Both the position numbers and the translations under genes were made by a program. Positions 1 to 5,055 of a stretch of 11,376 nucleotides of DNA are shown in pieces; position 1 is the stretch's first letter, and each line of letters starts with the position of its first letter. The DNA comes from CAYLJV01 sp964510375 (GTDB lineage: Archaea > Hadarchaeota > Hadarchaeia > Hadarchaeales > JAGGTB01), in contig CAZEBR010000043.1 of NCBI GenBank assembly GCA_964510375.1, forward strand, positions 1 through 11,376, given 5' to 3'. Under the pieces are notes generated by a model, which was not told the DNA's origin, did not search any database, and saw nothing but the letters and a program-made list of their open reading frames with translations.

Positions 1-83
1 TCCTCCCGGATAAGACTCCTCCAGGCGTCCGGGCCGTTGAGAAAGTTAATTAAAAGCTCACAGTCATATTTGTTTTTGTAAAA
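1..83 (+). promoter_or_regulatory. Upstream region and probable promoter of the MetE-like gene pair
   Basis: The AT-rich box TTAATTAAAA at 46-55 lies about 34 bases before the ATG at 84. This is where an archaeal TATA box would sit for a leaderless or very short-leader transcript. No clear Shine-Dalgarno sequence precedes the ATG, which fits that reading. Bases 1-40 are GC-rich and show no recognisable gene end. A small inverted repeat (CCCGGA at 5-10, TCCGGG at 28-33) has an 18-base spacer and could be chance. Confidence 0.45.
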
Positions 84-1067
84 ATGGAACTGCTCACGAG
101 CAGCACAGGGAGCTATCCGCGCGTCGGCGAGGAAGAGAACCAGCTGCGCCTGCGCCAGGCCTACCAAAAGTGGGAAGTGGGCGAGATAACCGACGAGGAG
201 CTGGAGGGGGTATATCGGGACTACACGAGAGAGGTGATCGAGGAACAGGAAAGCGCCGGTCTCGACGTCGTGACCGACGGGCAGCTCCGGTGGTACGACC
301 CGCTATCTCACTTCGCCAGGAAGATCGCCGGGTGCGAGGTCGACGGGCTCCTGAGGTACTTCGATACCAATTTCTACTTCCGACAGCCCGTGGTGGTCGA
401 CGATATAGACTGGGAGGAACCGATAGTCGCGGGCGAATTCAAAAAGGCGAGGGAGGTCGCGTCGCGTACGCTCAAACCGGTGGTGACCGGTCCGTACACG
501 CTCGCAAAATATTCGATAGACGAGCACTACGATGACCTCCCAAGGCTGACCGAGGACTACGCCGGGGCGATCGGGCGCGAGGTCGAACTTTTATCGGAGG
601 CCGGGGCGGAGGAGATTCAGATCGACGAACCCGCCATCCTCAGGAACGGGGAGGATTACGAGATCTTTTCTCGGGGCCTGGAAATCCTTTCGGATTTCAA
701 CGAAAACTCACAGCTTGACCTTTACGTTTACTTCGGGGACTCCACCCCCTTCTACGAAAGGTTCCAAGAGCTCCCCGTGGACCTTCTGGGCCTCGACTTC
801 ACCTACAGCCCGGACCTTTCGGACAAGATATGGGAACTGGGTTCCGACAAACAGCTGGGGCTGGGGCTTATAGACGCGAGAAACACGAAAATGGAGGAAG
901 CTAAGGACCTGGTCCCGGTGATAGAGGGAATCGTGCCCGAGGTCGACGCGGAAAAGGTGTATCTGAATCCATCCTCCGGGATAGAGTATCTGCCCCGGAA
1001 GCGGGCCTTCGAGAAGCTCAAAAGGACCGTGGAAGTGGCCGAGGAGGCCAGGGAGGCATTAAAATGA
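84..1067 (+). CDS. Zinc-less MetE-like protein (methionine synthase paralogue)
   Basis: A 327-residue soluble protein with the TIM-barrel fold of the MetE/UROD-type methionine synthases. It aligns along its whole length with the next gene: the Gly-Ser-Tyr-Pro motif near residue 9, VVTGPYT in the middle, and IDEPA near residues 180-184 (Asp181 matches the homocysteine-binding Asp of MetE) are kept. The four zinc positions are not. By hand alignment His and Cys of the THxCY motif become Tyr214 and Tyr216, the Glu becomes Asp238, and the Cys of DPDCG becomes Ser298. The Glu of the MetE HGE motif also looks replaced, by Gln67. It is therefore unlikely to activate homocysteine through zinc. It may be a partner subunit, playing a role like the non-catalytic N-terminal half of full-length MetE, or have another substrate. 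Paired MetE-like genes are known in archaea, but the function of this member is not established. It overlaps the next gene by ATGA, so the two are probably co-translated. Confidence 0.85.
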   Translation: MELLTSSTGSYPRVGEEENQLRLRQAYQKWEVGEITDEELEGVYRDYTREVIEEQESAGLDVVTDGQLRWYDPLSHFARKIAGCEVDGLLRYFDTNFYFRQPVVVDDIDWEEPIVAGEFKKAREVASRTLKPVVTGPYTLAKYSIDEHYDDLPRLTEDYAGAIGREVELLSEAGAEEIQIDEPAILRNGEDYEIFSRGLEILSDFNENSQLDLYVYFGDSTPFYERFQELPVDLLGLDFTYSPDLSDKIWELGSDKQLGLGLIDARNTKMEEAKDLVPVIEGIVPEVDAEKVYLNPSSGIEYLPRKRAFEKLKRTVEVAEEAREALK

Positions 1068-2035
1068 GCGGAAAGCTGTCGGATCTCGGACTGGACCTCC
1101 CCCCACTGCCGACCACGGCCGTGGGGAGTTTCCCGAAGCCGGAGGAGCTGAAGGAGGCCAGAATAGAGTTCCTCGACGGCGACCTCACGAAGGGGGATCT
1201 CCTGCCCATGGAAAAGGAGGCCACTGAGGACTGGATAAGGACGCAGGAAGAAATCNNNNNNNNNNGAGACATGGTGGCGTTCTTCGCCCGGCACCTGGAG
1301 GGTTTCGAGAAGGGCGGACTGGTGAGGTCCTACGGCAACCGGTACTACCGAAAGCCCGTGATCAAGGACAGGGTGGAGTGGACGGGCCCGATAACTCTGG
1401 ACTACTGGAACTTCGCTCAAGGCCTCACCGACAGGCCCGTAAAGGGCGTGGTCACGGGGCCCTACACCATGATGGACTGGTCCTTCAACGAGCACTACGA
1501 AGACAGGGAGGAGACCTGCCTGGCCCTGGCCCGCAACCTCAGGAAGGAGGTGGAGGAGTTGGTAGCCGCCGGCGCGAAGATAATCCAGGTGGACGAGCCG
1601 GCGCTCTCCGCCAGACCGGAGGAGCTGCCCGAATTCGTGGAAAGGGCGATGAAAATCGTCACCGAGGGACTGGACGCCTACTTCATTACGCACGTCTGTT
1701 ACGGGGCGTTCGAATTCATCTATCCGGAAATGCTCGAGCTATCCGTCGACAACTTCGACCTCGAGATGTCGAACAGCGACCTGGACCTGACCGAACTTTT
1801 CGAGGAGGAACCGTTCACGAAGGACCTCTCCTTCGGGGTAATCGACGTGCACGACCACGCCGTGGAGGAAGGGGAGACCGTGGAAAGGAGACTGAGAAGG
1901 GCTCTCGAGGTGCTGGAACCGGAGCAGCTGTGGATAGACCCCGACTGTGGCCTGAAGACGAGGACCAGGGAGGAGTCCGTGGCGAAGCTCGAAAGAATGG
2001 TCGATGCCGTGGAAAGGGTTAGAAAAAATATTTAA
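1064..2035 (+). CDS. Core (folate-independent) methionine synthase, MetE C-terminal-domain type
   Basis: Catalyses methyl transfer to homocysteine to make methionine. It corresponds only to the catalytic C-terminal half of classical MetE, as in the archaeal and bacterial core-MetE/Mes families, which are thought to take methyl groups from a donor other than polyglutamyl-methylfolate, such as a corrinoid protein. Visible motifs are TTAVGSFPK near residues 17-25, VDEPAL with Asp177, and the full zinc site: His210 and Cys212 in THVCY, Glu234, and Cys295 in DPDCGLKTR (numbering counts the N gap as four residues). The open frame gives 323 codons; with the gap filled it should be about 332, normal for the family. 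The ATG at 1064 lies inside the TGA stop of the preceding paralogue, which suggests coupled expression. The methyl donor cannot be read from the sequence. I would not choose between the named Mes subfamilies without a tree, so no symbol is given. Confidence 0.88.
   Translation: MSGKLSDLGLDLPPLPTTAVGSFPKPEELKEARIEFLDGDLTKGDLLPMEKEATEDWIRTQEEIXXXXDMVAFFARHLEGFEKGGLVRSYGNRYYRKPVIKDRVEWTGPITLDYWNFAQGLTDRPVKGVVTGPYTMMDWSFNEHYEDREETCLALARNLRKEVEELVAAGAKIIQVDEPALSARPEELPEFVERAMKIVTEGLDAYFITHVCYGAFEFIYPEMLELSVDNFDLEMSNSDLDLTELFEEEPFTKDLSFGVIDVHDHAVEEGETVERRLRRALEVLEPEQLWIDPDCGLKTRTREESVAKLERMVDAVERVRKNI
1256..1265. other. Assembly gap (10 N) inside the methionine synthase gene
   Basis: Ten unknown bases interrupt the core methionine synthase after the residues TQEEI and before DMVAFF. 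MetE proteins carry about 13 residues between these points, including the HGE motif whose Glu contacts homocysteine, and the upstream paralogue also has 13 there. Two bases of the last codon are already present after the gap, so about 37 bases are expected. Because 37 and 10 leave the same remainder modulo 3, the frame appears intact by coincidence. The gene should not be called broken because of this gap. Confidence 0.9.
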
Positions 2036-2166
2036 TCCTTTGAAAGTTAAATCTCCGACCATCCTCTCTATCGATAGCGTGAGAATATTTTCCCCAAGAT
2101 TTGAAACTTATTAGGCCGACGAGAACAAAAATATTGAATAAGAGAAGCCTCACGGGGGAATCAATA
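2036..2166 (+). promoter_or_regulatory. Intergenic region with probable mptE promoter
   Basis: This 131-base AT-rich spacer separates the methionine synthase stop from the diphosphokinase start. TATA-like stretches are seen at about 2105-2112 (AACTTATT context) and 2128-2137 (AAAAATATTG). A purine-rich GGGGGAA around 2155-2161 lies a few bases before the ATG at 2167 and can act as a ribosome binding site. The mptE gene therefore probably has its own promoter rather than depending on the MetE-like pair. No hairpin terminator is visible after 2035. Confidence 0.4.
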
Positions 2167-2898
2167 ATGGATTGGGAAGATTGGAGACCGAAATACGAAG
2201 AAATAACCGAAAAATTGGATATCGATCCCGAGTCGGACAGGCGCGCGGCCGAAATTTTGAAGGACCTGATATCGGAATCGGACCCGAAGGAACTGGAGAC
2301 TAAAATCCGGGGAAACGACTGCATCGTGTTCGGGGCCGGCCCATCACTGGAGACCGACCTCAACAAGCTCAGGGACCACGGCTGGCTGGAAAAGGTCCTC
2401 ATAACCGCGGACGGGGCGACCTCCGCAGTCATGAACTACGAGATTCCGGACGTAATCGTCACGGACCTCGACGGGATAGTGGAGGACCAGCTGGAGGCGT
2501 GGGAGAAGGGGGCCTGGATGGTGGTTCACGCCCACGGGGACAACGTCGAAAAGATTCGTAAAATAGTTCCTCAACTCAAGGAGCGCGTTTTGGGCTCTAT
2601 CCAGGTCGATAGGCCCCCCGAACTCACCAATTTTGGCGGTTTCACGGACGGGGACCGGGCGGCCTTTCTGGCCCATCACTTCGGTGCGTCGACGATATAT
2701 CTTGCGGGAATGGATCTGGGAACGGACCTAGGCAGGTGGACCGGCAAGACCGACATAGGCAAAAAGATCGAAAAGCTCAAGATCTGCGAGGACCTCCTCT
2801 CCTGGCTCGCCGAGGACTTCGACGCCGGTGTATTCAACATTACGACCTCGGGAACCGACATCCCGAACGTTCCTAGCAGGGAAATCGAAGGCGCCTAG
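2167..2898 (+). CDS. mptE: 6-hydroxymethyl-7,8-dihydropterin diphosphokinase, archaeal MptE type (DUF115)
   Basis: A 243-residue cytoplasmic enzyme that transfers diphosphate from ATP to 6-hydroxymethyl-7,8-dihydropterin, an early step in making tetrahydromethanopterin-type C1 carriers in archaea. It belongs to the DUF115 family, unrelated in sequence to bacterial FolK. Family motifs seen are the glycine-rich FGAGPSL at residues 55-61, TADGATSA at 80-87, the acidic TDLDG at 99-103 (metal/nucleotide-binding region), VHAHGDN, a GGFTDGDRA segment, and LAGMDLG toward the C terminus. I chose the ATG at 2167 over an in-frame TTG at 2101, because the extra 22 residues are basic and unlike the family, while 2167 has a GGGGGAA site and gives the usual length. 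Its stop overlaps the stop of the convergent Mth938-like gene. MptD, which makes its substrate, is encoded at 4339 on the same strand. No key motif appears to be missing. Confidence 0.92.
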   Translation: MDWEDWRPKYEEITEKLDIDPESDRRAAEILKDLISESDPKELETKIRGNDCIVFGAGPSLETDLNKLRDHGWLEKVLITADGATSAVMNYEIPDVIVTDLDGIVEDQLEAWEKGAWMVVHAHGDNVEKIRKIVPQLKERVLGSIQVDRPPELTNFGGFTDGDRAAFLAHHFGASTIYLAGMDLGTDLGRWTGKTDIGKKIEKLKICEDLLSWLAEDFDAGVFNITTSGTDIPNVPSREIEGA

Positions 2899-3233
2899 CA
2901 GGTCAGGTGCAGGGCGGCGACGGCGTCCCTCTCCTTCGAAATCTCGTTGTAGGTCCGGCATGCCTCGTCGGATTTTTCGGCTATCAGCTCGATGCCCCTC
3001 GACTCCACGTATTCGCGGGTTCTCGAGGGAACGGTCATCCTCCCGTTGGCCCCGGTCCCCACGACGAGCACGTCGGGTTCGGCCTCGACCACGTCCTCGA
3101 TGTCCTCGGGTTGAAGCCTGTGGCCCTCCTTCCTCCACCAGTCGCCGTCGACCCGGTCGGGAAATATTTTCACGTCGTTGGTGTACTTCTCGCCGTCGAT
3201 CTCTATCTCCCCGAATGAATACGACTCTATCAT
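2895..3233 (-). CDS. Mth938-like domain protein (DUF498 family)
   Basis: A 112-residue single-domain protein of the Mth938-like fold, a family that includes Methanothermobacter Mth938 and the human proteins AAMDC and NDUFAF3. Typical features are the opening FGEIEIDGEKYTNDV, the tryptophan-containing DWWRKEGH, the central EAEPDVLVVGTGANGRM, and the closing VAALHLTC. The biochemical role in archaea is not established; family members are linked to complex assembly or treated as unknown. The ATG at 3231-3233 is well supported on the minus strand by GGAGGG six bases upstream. It runs convergently against mptE and their TAG stops share the palindrome CTAG at 2895-2898, so there is no space for a terminator between them. 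The rhomboid gene lies upstream on the same strand, 71 bases away, but a promoter-like box in that gap suggests separate initiation. Confidence 0.88.
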   Translation of the reverse strand: MIESYSFGEIEIDGEKYTNDVKIFPDRVDGDWWRKEGHRLQPEDIEDVVEAEPDVLVVGTGANGRMTVPSRTREYVESRGIELIAEKSDEACRTYNEISKERDAVAALHLTC

Positions 3234-3304
3234 TTCGAGCCCTCCGTTAAAAAAAATCCGGTTCTACTTCTTTTTATCTTGCGGAGAAAAGTAGGAAATC
3301 GAAG
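3234..3304 (-). promoter_or_regulatory. Ribosome binding site and promoter of the Mth938-like gene
   Basis: Read on the minus strand, GGAGGG (plus-strand 3240-3245) lies six bases before the ATG, a strong Shine-Dalgarno match that fixes the start. Further upstream, GATAAAAAG (about 3272-3280) resembles a TATA box. The same gap holds short T-runs on the minus strand after the rhomboid stop, which could end that transcript. Confidence 0.5.
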
Positions 3305-4273
3305 CTAGTACCTGCTAACGTGAATCGTATAGGACCCACCCCGCTGCTCCTCCATCTCCTTCCTGAACCTGTAGCCGTAAATTAGCCCGACACCCAGTCC
3401 CACGAGGTGCGCGATGTGGGCAATACCCGGCTGGAACCCAGTGAGTGCAAGTATTATCTCATATACCCCGTAGCCCACCGTCACCATCCACAGTTTCATG
3501 GGGATGAAGAAGAACAGCAACACCGGAAGCCTCGGAGCCAGGGCGGTGAGGGCGCCCAACACTCCCATGATGGCCCCGCTCGCACCGTAGACTATCCCCG
3601 GCGATCCCGTGCCCATTATGACAAGGACTTGGCCCACCGAGGCGACGGCGCCGGAGACGAGAAACAGCTCGATGAACTTTCTTTTCCCTATGCTGTTCTC
3701 CAGGGGCAAACCTATGAACAACAGGATCAGGGCGTTTATGAACAGGTGAAAGGAGTATTCCGGCTGGGTAGCATGGACGAAGATGGAGGTAAAAACCGTC
3801 CACGGCATCTTCAAGATCGTTTCCGGGGACGCCGCTACGAAGAGGATGTACTCCGACCCGAAAATTAAACTGGCGATATGCTGGCCTATGAAGGCCAAGA
3901 ACATGATGAGTATGAGTATGGTCGTAACCCGGCTGAAGATCATGCTCTTCATCATGCTCAGAAGTCCGCCGAGCATTTCGGAAGTGCCGCCCCTGTCCCT
4001 CTCCCTGTCCTCATCAAATTTCCGCTCGACGTCGAAGTCCCTATCCATGTCGAACGTGATATCGGGCTCCTCGACCTCCTCCTCGTCGATCTCTAGGTCA
4101 TCCGAAACGCCGCGGTAGATCCGGCCCTCTTCCTCGGACTCCTCGTCGATCTTCTCCAGGCCCTCGCATTCGTGGTTTTCGGGCAACCTGTGCCTCGGAC
4201 AGAAGCTTCCTCCGCAGTATCCGCACGTGTACGGGAGGGAGACCTCCTCTCCACAGTAATCGCATTTCGCCAT
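3305..4273 (-). CDS. Rhomboid intramembrane serine protease with N-terminal AN1 zinc finger
   Basis: A 322-residue membrane protein. Residues 4-36 form a complete AN1-type zinc finger (Cys4, Cys7, Cys17, Cys20, Cys25, His28, His34, Cys36, with CX2CX9CX2CX4CX2HX5HXC spacing). Residues 39-95 are a highly acidic, probably disordered linker. Residues 112-303 hold about six hydrophobic segments of the rhomboid domain. The oxyanion-site motif is His176-xxx-Asn180, the catalytic serine is Ser232 in GASGA, and the catalytic histidine is His289 in AHLVGLGVG, so the enzyme should be active in cleaving transmembrane helices. AN1-rhomboid fusions occur in other archaea, including haloarchaea; their substrates are mostly unknown. 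The ATG is supported by the zinc finger starting at residue 4. The gene is divergent from mptD with 65 bases between them, and a TATA-like box (AAATAAG context, about 4296-4303) suggests a leaderless transcript. A cytoplasmic zinc finger could dock a partner or chaperone. A link with pterin genes is only positional. Confidence 0.93.
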   Translation of the reverse strand: MAKCDYCGEEVSLPYTCGYCGGSFCPRHRLPENHECEGLEKIDEESEEEGRIYRGVSDDLEIDEEEVEEPDITFDMDRDFDVERKFDEDRERDRGGTSEMLGGLLSMMKSMIFSRVTTILILIMFLAFIGQHIASLIFGSEYILFVAASPETILKMPWTVFTSIFVHATQPEYSFHLFINALILLFIGLPLENSIGKRKFIELFLVSGAVASVGQVLVIMGTGSPGIVYGASGAIMGVLGALTALAPRLPVLLFFFIPMKLWMVTVGYGVYEIILALTGFQPGIAHIAHLVGLGVGLIYGYRFRKEMEEQRGGSYTIHVSRY

Positions 4274-4338
4274 GTTAGACCCTTACTTTTGGTCTGTCTT
4301 ATTTATGAGGTCGAAGTGTAAAAATAAAATGGTGAAGT
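4274..4338. promoter_or_regulatory. Divergent promoter region between AN1-rhomboid and mptD
   Basis: Both genes must start transcription within these 65 bases. The AT-rich CTTATTTATGAG around 4298-4309 can be read as a TATA box on the minus strand, about 25-30 bases before the rhomboid ATG. For mptD, GGTGA at 4331-4335 is a good Shine-Dalgarno match three bases before the ATG at 4339, and the same AT-rich stretch or AAAAATAAAAT at 4320-4330 may act as the TATA element. Shared regulation is possible but not shown. Confidence 0.5.
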
Positions 4339-4725
4339 ATGAGCGAGGACACGGGTCCGGAGTCCCGACACTTCGACGAGAGGGTCACGGACAGGGAAAG
4401 GGCCATTTTCGAGGGTGCCATCACCCTAGGAGCGGCCTACCACCAGTACGTGGGCGCCCCATTCAGGGACGGAGAAAAGCTGGAAGAGGCGATCCGGGAG
4501 TCGGCGATGGCTCAGCCCTACATCGAGGAGGCGGAAATAAGGCTCAACACCGGGGGCGATACGGGCAAAAAAACGTTCGAGTACGATTCGGTCTCGGGAG
4601 AAATCCTCGAGATGGAAATCACGGCGGAGTACGGCGATGCCAGAGCGATTTTGAAGCTCGAGTGGGTCTCCGAGATGGAATACCCGCTGATGTACATAAA
4701 GAGTATAGAAGAGTCCGATAGCTAG
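4339..4725 (+). CDS. mptD: 7,8-dihydroneopterin aldolase, archaeal MptD type
   Basis: A 128-residue cytoplasmic protein of the archaeal dihydroneopterin aldolase family (MptD, DUF381), which is unrelated in sequence to bacterial FolB. It splits 7,8-dihydroneopterin into 6-hydroxymethyl-7,8-dihydropterin and glycolaldehyde, giving the substrate for MptE. The diagnostic segment is FEGAITLGAAYHQYVGAPF at residues 24-42. Glu25, Gln59 (in AQPYIEEAEI) and Tyr115 sit at places matching the conserved Glu, Gln and Tyr that I recall as important in the Methanocaldococcus enzyme; this comparison is from memory. Length is normal. The start is supported by GGTGA just upstream. The N-terminal 12 residues are acidic and not conserved in kind. 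MptE is encoded 1.4 kb upstream on the same strand, separated by two minus-strand genes, so the two are neighbours but not one operon. Confidence 0.9.
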   Translation: MSEDTGPESRHFDERVTDRERAIFEGAITLGAAYHQYVGAPFRDGEKLEEAIRESAMAQPYIEEAEIRLNTGGDTGKKTFEYDSVSGEILEMEITAEYGDARAILKLEWVSEMEYPLMYIKSIEESDS

Positions 4726-5055
4726 GTTAAATCCGTCCGTAAAAACGTGACTCCGGAGCAAAAACTGCGGAAACGGCCAACGGGGCTCCTCTCGCAGCCG
4801 TCAATCGGAGCGATTCCGTGATTCGAAGAAATTATGGAGAGAAAACGCTGGGGAAAACAGCTCATTATTCAAATTCTTAGGAGATTTATTTTCACGCACA
4901 GCACATAAATATCCATCGATGGGTTAAAATCACAAACCTCTTTACAGAAAGGCTTAATAGAGCTTCCATCGTATTTTTATGAGAAGGATGAGCGATTTGG
5001 TAAGTCCTATGAGTGGTTAAAAAATGTTAAAAGCCTTGTTTATGGGGGTCTCAAA
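4726..5055 (+). promoter_or_regulatory. 330-base intergenic region with surface-protein promoter and leader
   Basis: No gene is seen in this stretch. It becomes AT-rich from about 4860. Two TATA-like boxes are visible, ATAAATAT at 4905-4912 and CTTAATAG at 4953-4960; the second would start transcription near 4980 and give a leader of roughly 70 bases, longer than for most genes here. GGGGGT at 5044-5049, six bases before GTG at 5056, is the likely ribosome binding site. A 13-codon ATG frame at 4979-5020 lies in the leader but has no supporting signal. Long leaders are common for abundant surface proteins, so high expression is plausible. Confidence 0.4.

Noticed and set aside
5..33. CCCGGA/TCCGGG inverted repeat as a terminator of an upstream gene
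   Set aside because: The spacer is 18 bases, no T-tract follows, and no upstream gene end can be seen in the window.
803..1693. Long minus-strand open frame of 296 codons across both MetE-like genes
   Set aside because: It is antisense to two clear enzymes, runs through the N gap, and its translation is low-complexity and matches no family. It is a by-product of GC-rich codons.
2101..2166. Upstream TTG start that would add 22 residues to MptE
   Set aside because: The extra part is basic and unlike the family N terminus, whereas ATG 2167 has a good ribosome binding site and gives normal length.
2728..3250. Arg-rich frames over the mptE end and the Mth938-like gene on both strands
   Set aside because: They overlap strongly supported genes and have Arg/Pro/Ser-rich compositions typical of wrong frames in GC-rich DNA.
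3407..4118. Plus-strand frames antisense to the rhomboid gene
   Set aside because: The minus strand has complete AN1 and rhomboid motifs; the plus-strand products show no recognisable domain.
4979..5020. 13-codon ATG frame in the surface-protein leader
   Set aside because: Too short to judge, with no ribosome binding site and no codon pattern typical of an attenuator; it is likely chance.
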